Positions 22,321 through 34,792 of a stretch of 64,000 nt of DNA are shown one piece after another. This DNA is from Cryptomeria japonica (taxonomy: Eukaryota > Streptophyta > Pinopsida > Cupressales > Cupressaceae): assembly GCF_030272615.1 (NCBI RefSeq), contig NC_081413.1, positions 559,091,945 to 559,155,944 on the forward strand. The letters are read 5' to 3'. The translations under genes were made by a program, and so were the position numbers. The first letter of the stretch is position 1. The number at the start of each line of letters is the position of its first letter. The notes under the pieces are model-generated. The model saw only the letters and a list, made by a program, of their open reading frames with translations. It was not told the origin of the DNA and ran no database searches.

Positions 22321-23770
22321 GGCAAAATGGGAAGGGAGAGCCCCTTCTCAGTTCTTACATTCATCCATCCTTTAGCACTTCGCACCAAAATCAACTTTTC
22401 CTTATTTGATTTTTTCCCTTGGCCTCTTCTCACCTAATTTCATCTTTCTTGATTTTGACAAAACATTGGCTAAAAGTTCCAACATTTAGGATTTCCTCCT
22501 CATCCTCTTTAAAAACACTATCATCCTTAATTGTATTCGTGTTGCCTTCTCTGTCATCTCTAGCTAGGATATTTTCCTTATTTGAAGCCCTCCAACCTTT
22601 AGTTTCTTTTACATCATTTAGTTGTAATAAGTTAATCAAAGAGATTAAGTTTCCTTCCTTGCTCTTATCTTTGTGTGTTAAAATTTCTTCTTGCTTCCAT
22701 CTACAAGGAGCATATCTCACCTTACACCATCAATTCTAACTCCCTCCACTGTAAGCCCTTCAATGTTCTCAAACAACCTTGTATTTGTTGTCCTCCTTGT
22801 TACACTTTGAGACATGTTGCTTTGTTATGCCTCAAATTCCTTTTTCCTAACATCCTTTTTGGAGTTTGACTAGTCATAAATCCCTTCTCTAAATTCCCTA
22901 CTTTCATTTCCAAACCCTGATCTTCCAACTTGTCCCTCATCTCGATATCATTTGTCCTTGAGATCAACTCTTTTTGACATTCTTTCTTTAAATGTCTGTT
23001 GTTTGCATTTATTACAAACTTCCACTGTTACTTCAATTTCAAAATTTTGCCATTGTAAACCCTCATTTGTTTGCAATTCTATAGCTTTGGAAGTGGTGGA
23101 AAAGGTTTCAAAGAAACACATTGTCTCGCGTAGATGTTTAAGTCTCTCTCTATGATACACTTGTCTACTTGAATAAAGGACCCACGATGATTATGAATGC
23201 CTTTTAGGGTCTCTAGATTCTAATATTATATTGGTAAATAATACAACACCTTGACTAGTACCTCCCCCGTCTCCTCTTTTAATAGGTCAAAATTTGGGAT
23301 CCAATCTTATATGTAAAATCCACAACCCCCATCATAAACAATCCATTGTTCAAGATCCACTTCTTTCATCTCCCTATGTGACATTCCACCAAGAAGAAAC
23401 CATTTGTTAGGGCTTTCAAGTTTACATCCTCTCCCCAATTTTTGTCATGCTAAATTCTAACTTTCCACAACGTAGGTCAATCTCCCACCCATTTTAAAAA
23501 GAAAGCTCTCTCCTTAAAGCTTTTAACCAAACTAACCCGGGTAACCCCATTAAGTTCTAAAAAAATACAATGTCTTATTTTGGCCTTATCACGACACCAT
23601 TCCCACCTATTATAGTTTATCTATTTCACAAAATTCATTTCTCCTTAGTGCCAGCGGTGTCTTCAAGGTTTCACCAAATCAAGTCTTATGAGCCTTTGTT
23701 TTGACCACTCTGCTCCCACCTCTTCCTAAGAAGGTTTTTGCCCTTGACCAACAACCATATTGAAAAAAAA
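22321..23770 (-). pseudogene. LINE ORF1 with DUF4283-like domain and zinc knuckle
   Basis: Upstream of ORF2 on the minus strand, about 23430-23250 reads LKALTNGFFLVECH, KKWILNNGLFMMG and DWIPNFDLLKEETGEV. This matches the DUF4283 pattern of plant LINE ORF1 proteins (N-G-F/Y-F-L, D-W-V-x-x-N-G-P, P-N-F-D). About 23015-22985 gives CNKCKQQ and, in the neighbouring frame, HLKKECQK: a C-x2-C-x4-H-x4-C knuckle with a small deletion. The tail near 22720-22430 is charged and unstructured. ORF1 proteins bind the LINE RNA. Frame changes are common. Confidence 0.75.
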
Positions 23771-24040
23771 TCTTTCTAGTCCACAACTCACCCTTTCATG
23801 CATACTCCCATCCCCAACCACTAGCCCTACACTCTTCATAACCCTTCACTCTTGTACCACCAATTTTCTCCATTGTTCAACCATTCCTAGTCAAACCTCC
23901 TCGAGGTCGAAAACCCTAGCTTCTACCATTGCTCAATTTATCCCCTATGTCTCGTCTATCGAACTAAATATATTCTTACATGCAACTTAATAAACATAAT
24001 TTTTAAAAAATAGGTAGCACAAAAAATTTGTCTCCATGTA
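23771..24040 (-). other. Probable 5' end of the LINE
   Basis: No domain is recognised. The stretch is pyrimidine-rich on the plus strand and lies between the ORF1 remnant and the copia insertion. The LINE transcript start is probably here but cannot be placed. Confidence 0.35.
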
Positions 24041-24045
24041 TGTAC
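24041..24045. repeat. Target-site duplication (left) of copia element 24046-39789
   Basis: TGTAC immediately precedes the left LTR; an identical TGTAC follows the right LTR at 39790-39794. Confidence 0.9.
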
Positions 24046-24827
24046 TGTTAAAAAATATGTAGCAACGGTCGGATAACTCTAACCGTTCTAATATCTAATT
24101 GGCCTAATAGCCTTAGAAATTTGTATGATAAATTCTTTTACTCCTACCCTTGTTCGTACTTCTTTGTATATGCATATTCTGATCACAGATCACAATATTA
24201 TATGATGATCGATTTGCTCCATAATCATCTATATGACAATCGATCATATATATCAATTATATGTATAATCGGTAATAGTTTATATTACCCATTATACATA
24301 GCATTGATTATATTTGTATATTGGTTATCAAGAGCGATGATTAAATGTTGTTTATCAAGTCATAGTATCGGCCACACTAATTATACAGATTACTAGTTGT
24401 TTGATTAAGCATTGCGTATGATTATCGATGGTTATCAATGGCCTTTGCTCCACATAGGAGTCATGACTCTATGTGGAACCATGTCGATTCCACATAGAGC
24501 TGTGACTCTATGTTGACCATCAAGAGTATATATCATCGACTCTATTCCATTCAATGGATAGTGAAGGTTGTTATTATAAGGAGAGCAGTTGATATCATTG
24601 TGCATACAGGAGTGATATGCAATACACTGAGTTGTGATATTATGTAGAATATTGTGTGATCTTCAGTTACATAAATAATATAATCTGAACTGCAAATAGT
24701 TTGATATAGATATAGTGTAATCAGCTTTAAAGGAAATTTTGAATCATACATACTACTGTGCATAATTCTATATTACATTGTAATTTTAAAAAAATACTAT
24801 ATACATAAATCTGATCCAACTTTAACA
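24046..24827 (+). repeat. Left LTR of copia element 24046-39789
   Basis: It starts TGTTAAAAAATATGTAGC and ends CCAACTTTAACA. It is almost collinear with 39035-39789; the right copy lacks about 25 bases near the TGTGATCTTCAG segment present here (about 24655). Confidence 0.93.
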
Positions 24828-24840
24828 TGGTATTAGAGTC
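24828..24840 (+). other. Primer binding site of copia element
   Basis: TGGTATTAGAGTC directly abuts the LTR end and matches the initiator-methionine tRNA complement used by copia elements, with small differences. Confidence 0.85.
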
Positions 24841-24929
24841 AGCATAAGAAAAAGATCTGATCAGATTTATATAGGCGAGACTACTCTCTATATATTCTTG
24901 AATTCTTCAACTCCCTTCTATACATCAAA

Positions 24930-25700
24930 ATGGTGAATGATGTTAGATTTGAGGATCAACTTGAAGTTTCCAGCTTTGTATCTTGAAAGTTTAGGATCAT
25001 GCTTGCTTTAAGAGAAAACGAATTAGATGAATTCATAAAGAAAGCTATACCGGTACCTGACGAAGAAAGTGAAAAGCTCCAATGGATGAAAAAGAACAAT
25101 AAAGCTATGAACATGTTGATGGATGCAGTGAAAGATCATATTGTACCAGTTATCTCAAAATTGGAAACAACCTATGATATGTTCAAATCATTAGAAAGTA
25201 TGTATGAGATAAATAAAACTAGTAGAGCTCTTGCATTAAAGCAACAACTCCACCATGTTAAAATGATCAAGGGCGAAACTATCACCTCATACTTCATGAG
25301 GATAACAAAACTGAGAGACCAACTCTCCACCATTGGTCACATAATTGAAAGTAAAGAGTTAACCATGTTGGGCCTAAATGGTCTCCCTTCTTGGGAATCA
25401 TTCACTCAAGGATAAGTGCACGATCTAAACTTCCTAAGTTTGATCGTCTAAAAATTGATTGCATTCAAGAAGAGTCGAGACTAATCACAAGAGGGATTGG
25501 ACAAAGCTCCACAAATGATGACATTCATGTTCTAGCCACACACTCCACCAAGAAGAAGGGAAAGAAATGGTACTTCAAAAGAAAGAAAGACAAAGAATCA
25601 AATGGTGTTTCTATGTCCTAGAGAAGGAAGGATATGTCAAAAGTACAATGTTTTAGATGTGACAAATATGGTCACTATGCCATGAAATGTTCTACCAGGA
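24930..25700 (+). pseudogene. Copia gag
   Basis: The start is the ATG at 24930 (MVNDVRFEDQLEV). A stop follows after about 19 codons, then a 138-codon frame with WMKKNNKAMNMLMDAVKD and ALKQQLHHVKMIKGET. This is typical UBN2-type capsid sequence (L-x-x-x-L-x-x-L-K-M-x-E-G). A one-frame change leads to a charged linker and, at about 25649-25690, CFRCDKYGHYAMKC, an intact C-x2-C-x4-H-x4-C zinc knuckle. Only a few lesions separate this from an intact frame. Confidence 0.9.
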
Positions 25701-27040
25701 CCATGCCTCAAGCTTCCATTGCACATGTTGACAAAACCCTTCCTCAAGGAGATTCAGATGGATTCATCTTCCATTTGGCTCTTTCAAGTCGTGTGGCTAC
25801 CAGTCACAACACTTGGCTAATTGATAGTGGGGCATCATGCTACATCACGAGATTTAGAGAACATCTAGATAACTTGGTGGAGAATACATCAAATGAGAAA
25901 GTTACCATTGGAGATCTCTAGCTATTCAGTGAAAGGAGTTGGGACCTCTACTCTACAACTAAATTCAAGCATCTTTATACAGTTGACTAATGTATTATTC
26001 GTACCAGGGATTAAGCAAAAATTGGTCTCCATATCAGCCTTGGAAGACAAAGGCTACCAAATTGCTTTCATAGATGGCAAGGTCCTAGCATGGCCCAAGA
26101 AGACAAACATCAAGAAGGTTCAAATTATAGGAGTTCGCCATGGATGCATCTATCAACTTTGCACTACTTCTCAAGCACTAATTCATGATTCTTCAAACAC
26201 ACGTGAGATTTGGCATAAAAGATTGGGGCATCTTCATTTTCGTGCTCTACCTTCGATGGAAAAGATGGTGACAAGACTTCCCAAGCTTAACCAAGAACGT
26301 GAAGGAACTTGCAAAGGATGTGCCTTGGGGAAGAACACTAAGGGTACTTTTCATAATAGTGAAAGTAGATCTAAATATGTTTTAGAACTTATTCATTCAG
26401 ACTGATATGGACCCATGACAATAGCTTAGTTAGGTGGGTTCTTGTGCTATGTTACTTTCATTGATGACTATTATATGGAAAACTTGGATATATTTTTTGA
26501 AGAGTAAAGAATCTAATGAAGTACTAATGAGACTTAAGGAATTCAAAGCCCTAGTAGAAAATATGTCAGGGAAAAGAATCAAAATCTTAAGATTACATAA
26601 TGGAGGAGAGTATACCTCTAATAACTTTAGAAACTTTTGTAGTGATGCTGGGATTAAGAGGGAGTCTAGTGTTCCCTATAACCCTCAACAAAATGGTGTG
26701 TCAGAAAGAAAAAAATAGGACCATTGTAGAATCAGCCAAAGCCATGATACATGACCAAAATCTTCATACCTCCTTTTGGGCTGAAGCTTCTAGAATTGCT
26801 ATTTATATTCAAAATAGAAGCCCTCACAACATTTTGGGAAACAAAACACTCGAAGAAGCATTCACGGGAGTAAAACCTGATATAAGCCACCTGAGAATCT
26901 TTGGTTGCCCAGTATACATACACATACCCAAAGATAAAAGATCAAAACTAGAACCTTCAGGCAAGAAGGGAATTTTTGTAGGCTACAATGAAACATCTAA
27001 AGCCTATAGAATCTATATTCCATGACAAAAAATGATTTGA
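25701..27040 (+). pseudogene. Copia protease and integrase
   Basis: WLIDSGASCYIT (about 25815-25850) is the aspartic protease active site, intact. After a frameshift, IWHKRLGHLHFRAL and CKGCALGK (about 26210-26330) form the integrase HHCC zinc finger. LELIHSD carries the first catalytic aspartate, followed by a TGA. FIDDY follows in a shifted frame, and PYNPQQNGVSERKN (about 26675-26718) carries the catalytic glutamate. DISHLRIFGCPVYIHIPKDK and GIFVGYNETSKAYRIYIP form the C-terminal region. Lesions are isolated stops and two or three frameshifts. Confidence 0.9.
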
Positions 27041-27368
27041 GTTAAGTAGGGATGTAATCTTTGAAGAAGATGTTGCATTCAGAAAATCCAAGGATATCCA
27101 TGAGATAGACATTGAAGATCAAGAGCCTCCTCAAAGTATGGAAGAAGACCATACTCCTGAGATTCAGAGGGAGACTCGTGAACTTGTGGAAGATGTTAAT
27201 CCAAATGAACCCTTGGATCCTACTGATGGGCCTAGAGACATTGTTGTATACTGGAAAAGACCTCTTTGGGCAAGAAAAATGATGCAAGAGGCTGAAGGCT
27301 TTGCAACACCAAAATGAACCTTCAGGGAAAGTAAAAGACCACACAGATTCTCCAACTATATTGCATTA

Positions 27369-28200
27369 ATGAGTAAAATCATTGAGTCAGAACCCACTAG
27401 TGTTGAGGAAGCTTCTAGTCTTCAAGTTTGGAAATATGCTATGACAGAAGAATACCAATCTATTCTAAAGAATGATGTTTGGGACATTGTACCTAGACCA
27501 GAAGGTAAATCAGTTGTTTCCTCTAAATGGCTCTTCAAAATTAAACATGCTGCTGATGGTAGTATTGAAAAATATAAAGCTAGATTTGTAGCTAGAGGAT
27601 TTTCTCAAAATGAGGGAATTGACTACGAAGAAACCTTTGCTCCTGTTGCCTGATATACTTTTGTCAGAACCGTAATTGCTATTGCTACATCAAAGGGATG
27701 GAAGATCCATCAAATCGATGTAAAGATTGCCTTTCTTAATGGTGTAATTGAAGAAGAAGTATACCTTGAGCAACCTAAAGGTTTTGTAATACATGGAAAG
27801 GAATCTCATGTTTGTAAATTAAAGAAGGCATTGTATGGTCTTAAACAGGCTCCTCGTGCTTGGTATGAGATGATTGACCATTACCTTTTGAGCTTGGGTT
27901 TCTCCAAGAATGATGAAGATTCTAACCTATATTTCAAGGTAATTAATGGATAAATCTTGATCCTAATTCTTTATGTTGACGACTTATTAATTACAGGAGA
28001 AGATCATCGTATTATCAAATGTAAGCAAGAGTTAGCATTTGAATTTGATATGAAAGATCTAGGTCTATTACACTATTTCCATGGTTTAGAAGTATGACAG
28101 AAATCTGATGGAATCATTCTAAGTCAAGGAAAGTATACCATTGACATTCTTGAAAGGTTTGGAATGATGGATTGCAAATCCATGGTTACACCTATGGAAA
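27369..28200 (+). pseudogene. Copia reverse transcriptase
   Basis: The first frame has WKYAMTEEYQSILKNDVWDI, SKWLFKIKHAADGSIEKYKA and RFVARGFSQNEGIDYEETFA, a textbook copia RT start, ending at a TGA after APVA. It then reads HQIDVKIAFLNGVIEEEVYL, ALYGLKQAPRAWYE and LILYVDDLLITG, with the YVDD active site intact at 27972-27983. TGA or TAA codons replace conserved residues at several points where CGA or CAA codons are likely ancestors. Confidence 0.92.
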
Positions 28201-28905
28201 CAAACTTGGATAAGTTAAGAGAAGATGCAACTTATTCAGACTTGGCAGATCCCACTCTTTACATGCAAATGATTGGGTCCTTGATGTACTTGGTCAACAC
28301 TAGACCAAATATTTGTTATGCAGTGAGTGCATTTAGTCAGTTCATGAGTGAACCAAGACAAATACATCTAGTTGCGGCAAAGCATATTCTGAGATACCTA
28401 CGCGACACAATTGTATATGGTTTAAAATATGATGATGTGGACCTAAACCTTCATGGCTATACTGATTTTGATTGGGCTGGGATTGTAATTGATTTGAAAA
28501 GAACACCGGGGTGTTGTTTCAGTTTGGGTTTGATTATGATTTCCTAGTTCAACAGGAAGCAATCTTCAGTTGCACTCAGCTCCACAAAAGCAAAGTATAT
28601 TGCAACATCCATGGGGGCTTAGGGGCTCGAGAAGTTGTGTGGCTCAAAAAACTTCTTGTAGGATTGTTTGGATAATCCTTAGACCCTACTATCGTCCATT
28701 GTGACAATCAGAGTTGTATAAAGCTTTCTATCAATCTTGTGTTTCATGACAAAACTAAGCATGTGGAGATTCCTTATCATTATGTTAGAGACATGGTGGA
28801 ATGAATGTTATTCAGTTGAGATATGTTAGTACAGATGAACAAACTACATATATCCTCACCAAGCCTCTTGCTAGAATAAAGTTTGCATACTTTTGAGGTA
28901 AGCTT
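28201..28905 (+). pseudogene. Copia RNase H and end of polyprotein
   Basis: The segment contains MIGSLMYLVNTRPNICYAVS and HLVAAKHILRYLRDTIVYGL, the linker, then the RNase H domain with LHGYTDFDWAG (first aspartate), SSTKAKYIATS, where the catalytic glutamate of the usual S-T-x-A-E-Y is lysine, and IVHCDNQSCIKL (third acidic residue intact). It ends with KTKHVEIPYHYVRD. A stop lies after LIMIS. The E-to-K change alone would inactivate the nuclease. Confidence 0.88.
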
Positions 28906-29108
28906 GGTATGGTAGAAAATGTAGCTCTAGCTGAGATTGAGTCTCAACAATATTGATTTGTTTTAATAGTACTAATGTAGTCTCTAAGATGTTTAAAGGG
29001 TAAACTCTTATTAATGCAATCTTATTAAACTGATATGGTTCATGATTAGTGTCATGTGTGTGACTCCATAACAACATTGATTTAGTACTTGATGAGCCCC
29101 TGTGAATG

Positions 29109-29453
29109 TTATTATGAGGTGATGATCTCTCAATAATGAACACTTGTACATCTGATGGTTATCGTAAGGTGACGATCTTACGATATTGATTCATCATACG
29201 ATTATAATGGATATCATGGGACGTGATATCTATGGATATGTCATAATGGTTTGTATCTCTAGTAGTAATATCTATGGATATGCCATAATGGTGGATATCA
29301 TGAGATGTGATATCCATGGATAAGCCATAATGATGGATATTACATAAAGAGATATTCATGGTGGATTTCATGTGATGTGAAATCCGTGGACATGCCATGA
29401 AGTAATATCTTTAGAAATACCATGATGGTGGATATCATGAGACGTGATATCCG
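29109..29453 (+). repeat. Stem-loop array in the 3' tail of the copia element (first part)
   Basis: Successive short inverted repeats lie between conserved linkers of the type CCATAATGRTGG. Examples are ATCGTAAG with CTTACGAT (29161-29184), ATGGATATCA with TGATATCTAT (29207-29233), TGGATATCA with TGATATCCA (29292-29316), TGGATTTCA with TGAAATCCG (29362-29386) and TGGATATCA with TGATATCCG (29429-29453). Four loops are 7 bases of the form TGNGAYG. In the 29362 unit both arms changed so that pairing is kept. The array continues at 38875, across the gypsy-type insertion. Confidence 0.75.
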
Positions 29454-29457
29454 TGGA

Positions 29458-29462
29458 CAAGC
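29458..29462. repeat. Target-site duplication (left) of gypsy-type element
   Basis: CAAGC immediately precedes the LTR at 29463 and recurs at 38862-38866 directly after the other LTR. Confidence 0.9.
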
Positions 29463-30619
29463 TATGTCGACTTGAATTTCATCCTCAGAATGTTACTTGT
29501 AATAAGTTAGTTTCACAAAATACAATGAAAATGCATACAGAAAATCCAAAATCCACCAATGAAACTACATGAAATACATACTAAAATAAAACATTATTTT
29601 ACTTTCATGGCTTATGTCTCAATGTGTCCTAACTCCACTATTCCTGGTTGCAGATGGTGTGCTCTCAGACAATGCACTGTTGGCTTCCAAGATGGCGTAT
29701 GAAGAATGGACTGATAACTTGTAGTTAACTGACACTATGATATGCAAATACTACATGATTATGCTAAATGATTGTGCTAAATGATATTTGCTATTTGCTA
29801 ATTGCTTCAAAAACTCACAGATGCATATGATTGATTGAAAACTATTTTTGAAGACTAACTCTCTCAATTGAAGCTTTTGATTTTATAGACTTTGAGAGGA
29901 TAAGATGATGTGGCTCAAATCCACGGTCATGATCAGATCTACAGATTTGAATGACTATGAGCAAAGGTGAAGGTTGAGAGAAAGGGGGAAGGAGAAGACA
30001 AGTGTCACTCATCTCACCTTGACTGGGTTGCTGACTGAGGGAATCTAGGGATGGTTGGAGGAAATTTAGGCATGAGAGGACAAGTGGACCCAAGTCCTGC
30101 CTAAGATGTAGGGGGTGTTGGAGAGAATATAGAAATGGTTATGAAATATGTGTGCGTACACAATTTTCATTAAGTTTAAAAATTTGAGATAAAGATGAAT
30201 TAATATTAAGAAATATTAATTTCCTTAGCCACATGTTTGATGAGTTGGCAAAGGGAAGATGGACTGGAGATGGAAGAATGAGTTGGATAAGGGATTAAAT
30301 AATTTAGAAATTATTTAATATTTGAGACTATAGGATAGGAGAATAACTATTAAATAGTAGATATTTAATTGTTTGGAGGAGATAATTAAATATTAGATAT
30401 TTAATTAATTTGGTTAGAGGAATAATTAAATATTAGATATTTAATTAATTAGAGGAATAAGATAGATGAATTAATTAATAAAATATTAATTAATAGAAAG
30501 ACATGAAAATGAATTAAATAAATTAATCTTTTCAAATTAACTATTTAATAGAAGAATAATTATTAAATAAATATAAAATATTTATTTAATTGCTCATAGC
30601 CAATTTTTATGTGTATACA
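29463..30619 (-). repeat. 3' LTR (by element orientation) of the minus-strand gypsy-type element
   Basis: On the plus strand it begins TATGTCGACTTGAATTTC (the partner begins TGTGTCGAC) and ends TATACA. It aligns with 37795-38861. Extra TTAATTAATTAAATATT-like repeats near 30340-30490 account for most of the length difference. The 83-codon minus-strand frame at 29842-30093, also present in the other LTR, is LTR sequence and not a gene. Confidence 0.9.
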
Positions 30620-30633
30620 TTTTGCCCCTCTTT
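30620..30633 (-). other. Polypurine tract of the minus-strand gypsy-type element
   Basis: On the minus strand AAAGAGGGGCAAAA directly precedes the LTR start TGTATACAC, the expected plus-strand primer. Confidence 0.85.
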
Positions 30634-33600
30634 GAAATGATGTCGAGACAACATTGTTTCAAAGATTAAATCAAGTCTCGATAGTGCGCCTGATGGAGAT
30701 TCGAAATCCTGATTGTGTGCCCCAGATACTGATTTTTGGATATTGATTTGATGATGATGCCCCCTCGAGAGATCGTTTGTGCATTAAAGACATGGATGAT
30801 CTCTCGATAGAAGAAGAATGTTATATGAAAGATAGATGAGTGAATAGATTGTAGATTGATCAGATAAATTAGATTGATAAGATTGATTGGATTGAGACCA
30901 AGTCTAGTTTTAGGAAGGACACATCCCATATAAGACAAATTATGATCGAAATGTCTGGTTTCAGGAAAGATACATCTTGTATAAGACATGATAGATGATC
31001 AAAACGTCTGGTTTCAGGAAAGATACATCCTGTATAAGACATGATAGATGATCAAAACGTTTGGTTTCAGGAAAGATACATCTTGTATAAGACTTGATAG
31101 ATGATAGTTGAATGAATGATGAAGCTATTAAATTGAAGAATGATTCCATTGGATGATGATGTTGGTGCAGGTGTTGCTGGTGATCTAGTTGTTAGACCCA
31201 CAGGCTCGAGAGGTAGTCATGATTCTTGATTTGATTTGTATTGATGGGACTTTGTAAATTATTGATCTGATATCATTGTATACTTGGAGTTTTATTTGAT
31301 GATGATATGCAGACATGGACCCTATATGATGATGATCTATATGCATTGATTATATGGATGATGCAATGATAAATGTTTTTTGATTTTGATGACCTTGGAT
31401 GCAAATGAAAATGATTACTAACTTAAATGATGCAAATGCAATGATTGATTGTTTATGTGATTATGATGATGTAAATACAAATGATCTACATGAAATATTT
31501 TTGTATTTTTATATGTAATGCTTATGATGATTATGAATCTAAGTGCAAAGATGCAACTAAATTGTCGTTAATGGAATGATAATGCAAATAATAATGATGA
31601 TACACTACATGATGAATGAAATGCACTTATTTGAATGCAAACTAATGCAAATGGAATGCAACTAAATGATTTGAAATGATTCTGAAATGAATGCACCTAT
31701 AATGAGCGAATGCAAATTTGTTTTTGTTTGTCCAAGTATACTCAATCATGATTTATGACCGTTGATTTGTTAATGAAATGAAATGCTTATAATGCAACTG
31801 ACAAATGAATGCGTATAATGCAAATGAATAATGAGCTAATCCAAAATCATCTAACTAAAAATTATACTGTCATTCTTCATATGCTATCTTGTAATAGTGC
31901 TTGATTTCATCATTGAGCTTTAAAATGTTGTACGAAAATACAAACAACTTGACATAATGATTCAAGATGACCTGAGTATTTCTTAAATAGATTTTGATAT
32001 AGCAAGTTAATACAAGCAGCTTGATATAATGAATCAAGTTGACCTGAGTATTGCTTGCAGAACAGACAAGGAGTATCTCCTTTCATGCACGACTTGGAAC
32101 GTCCTCCTTGATCTTTTGCTAATCATATCCTGAGACGAGTTCATACTGTAGTAAGAGATAAACCACAGACAACAATCAAAGAAAATAATCATGCCCCATC
32201 ATAGCTTCTCTAGTCATGGACATCCTTGAGTTGCATAGAGTACATGATTAGCAATAAAATCAAGATATAAACACTAAACCTTGTATGTCATTCACATGTT
32301 CTAATGGTCATTAACTGATATAATCATCTTAATGAATGATCTTTGATAATCTTTTATAGCTTGCTGGTTGATTCTTCATTTTCTAAGTTTGACGATTCAG
32401 TTGTTATGAAATGCCTTGATTTTCATTGCTTTGTTGCTTTTTATCTGTTTCAAAACACTAGATGTTTTTGGATTTTCTAAGTTTTTTGAATGTTTTTGGA
32501 TTTTAAAGATTCAAAAGATCACCTTAGCAAAAAGAATTAGGATTTTGCCCCTAGTGGAAACAAAAATTTATTATGGATATATGAATTGATCAAGATCCCA
32601 ACCATGGCGGGATACAAATGCAGATATGTTGATTCTAATAAAATCTAAGATAGTGACTGCGACAAGTATGTCAAAGATTTATAACTATCGGTAACCTGCA
32701 TATTTCTTGCTAAATGGTTTAAAGCAATAGATGCGAAAGATGGAATAGATAAGCTAAGACATATGGAAGCGATAGATGCAATAGGATGGAGTGGATAGGT
32801 GCGCAAAGCGATCTCATAGATGGAGGAACTCACGTTTTAGATAGCGCCTGTTTACCAGGTTTTAACCACTTGTTTTTATTGCACATTTTGATTTATTTTT
32901 CTGATTTTTTTCTCTCTTGATTTTTGAGAGATGAAACATGTCCTGCCATCAATTGATAAAGATAAGACGACCCAGAACAGAATCCAATAGTCATGCTGAT
33001 CTATGTCATTGTTTTGATTTGTTCGATGATTGATAATAATGTCTGGTTTCAAAGAGTGAGTACCACGTGTAAGACTGATCTGTTTGGTTTCGAGTGTACC
33101 AACCCTGTATAAGACACGTTAATATTGATAGATTTCGAGTGATGAATTGATTAACAAGACATGTGATCAGTTTGATTGCAGTATTTGATAGTTTCCCTAT
33201 TGTTGATTTGATGGATGAGCCATGCGCTCATGCTTTGATTTTCAATTTTGTTCTTTTTTTTTTTTTAGTTTTTTGACTTTTTTTTTTTTGAGCTTTTTGG
33301 ATTAGAAGAAAGATGTATTTGGTTTCCCCAATGTATACCAAGACAAGAAATGGATGAATTGTTGAGCTGAAGATGAATGGGTGAAAGATGGACGTAGCTT
33401 ATGAGGAGACACGTCAAGAGATTTTTTTTGAAATCATGTTTTTGTCCATAGTTTTGATCAAGATCAAGGATGGAAAAGGGGATATGGATAGGAGAAACAA
33501 GATCATAGATAGTGATAGATGATGGAAGAAATTAATAGTTAGGATAGATGGTATAGATTAGCATGAAGCAAGATCATAGATAGCATTGGATGAACTTAGA

Positions 33601-34792
33601 TAGAGTAATGGATACTGGAGGAAGGATAATGGGAGATGTGGTATGAAGAATAAAGTGGATGAAACTTTGACCCCAAGTATAGAAGTCTCCATTTGTATAG
33701 AGGTGATATGTAAGATTGTCATAGTATTTAGCACCACCTGAATAAATGTTCCTGATTTTTTCAAAGATAGAGACCCAACCCACACTTAGAACCTCTGATA
33801 AATTCAACCAAACATATTTAGAAACTAGGAAGTAGACTCAAAAGGAAGAAGAATCCCAAATTGGATCAAGGTACTTAGTCTTTGATTACCCATGTGTGTG
33901 CAATTGGGTTCATTCTGGCTCATATGATCATTGTAATCTTTACAATCCAATGTGGCTAGTTACATGAGTTATCCTGACTTCAAAAGCATCCTGGATAGAG
34001 CCTCATTGCCAGCAAGAATCCATAGCTCCAACAAGGTTATCGCTGTAATATCACAAATATTGCTCCATTGCCAACCAGGCGTCCATAGCCCCAATGGAGT
34101 TATACACATTTTCCCATAGCCAAACTTTTGATATTTCATTTTTTTTTCTTTTAGATATTTCTTTTCCTGATCATGCTTTGGATCTTTTGATATTGTCTTT
34201 TTCTTTTCTTTTGATTGCATTGGCTTGTAAGTAATGAAACTTACATGGGTCTAATAATCACAGTGGCACTGAAGCAAGATTTTAGATTTTTCACTAGCCA
34301 TGTCTTCGACTAAGAGATCACAATGATTTAGAGCAATTGATTAAGTGTATGAGATGTAGTAATCAAAGGATGTCAGTACCAAGATACAATAAGTGGTTCT
34401 TTTTTGGATTGAGTGTGTATCCCAACCAAAAGACAATGTTGAAGAGGAATAACCTCAGATTCTGAAGTATATCATGAATAGATATCTAGGAAAAGGACTG
34501 AACATTAGATTTGAGCATGGGAAAGCATGTGACAAAATGACACAAATGCCTATTTCACAGATGGTGAATTTATGCAAAGGATTGAATGAAAGGGGTGGAA
34601 GGATAGAAAAGATGTGTTGGATAATAGATAGAATGTTTGAATATTTGTGCGAGGATAGATGGAAATGTATTCAATATGAGTGTTGGTACACAACTTAAGA
34701 AGTAATGAAGATATGGAGAAAAATTGAATTTTGGGACATAAGAACCCAAAATAGATAAAGAAAATGATGGAATAATAGTTTTAAAAAGATGT
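30634..34792 (-). other. Noncoding interior of the LARD-like element
   Basis: No protein family is recognisable in about 4 kb. It contains a 53-bp tandem array (30901-31110), an ATG- and ATGCAAA-rich low-complexity stretch (about 31380-31830), scattered further copies of the GGTTTCxxx...TGTATAAGAC motif near 33050-33120, and long T runs at 33250-33290. Repeated purine stretches such as GATAGATGATGG near 33510-33540 are also present. It may serve only as packaged RNA. Confidence 0.5.
30901..31113 (+). repeat. 53-bp tandem array, about four copies
   Basis: The motif TCTGGTTTCAGGAAAGATAC, followed by ATCTTGTATAAGACATGATA, recurs at 30954, 31007 and 31060 with a constant spacing of 53 bases; a more diverged copy begins near 30901. 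The period is not a multiple of three, so the array is not maintained as protein. Confidence 0.85.

Noticed and set aside
22161..22739. Plus-strand ORFs of 82 and 106 codons
   Set aside because: They are antisense to the LINE ORF1/ORF2 junction, whose minus-strand motifs (LSWNVQG and others) are clear.
29842..30093. Repeated ORF (83 and 109 codons) at 29842-30093 and 38174-38503 as a duplicated gene
   Set aside because: Both lie at equivalent positions in the two LTRs of the same element, so the duplication is explained by LTR structure.
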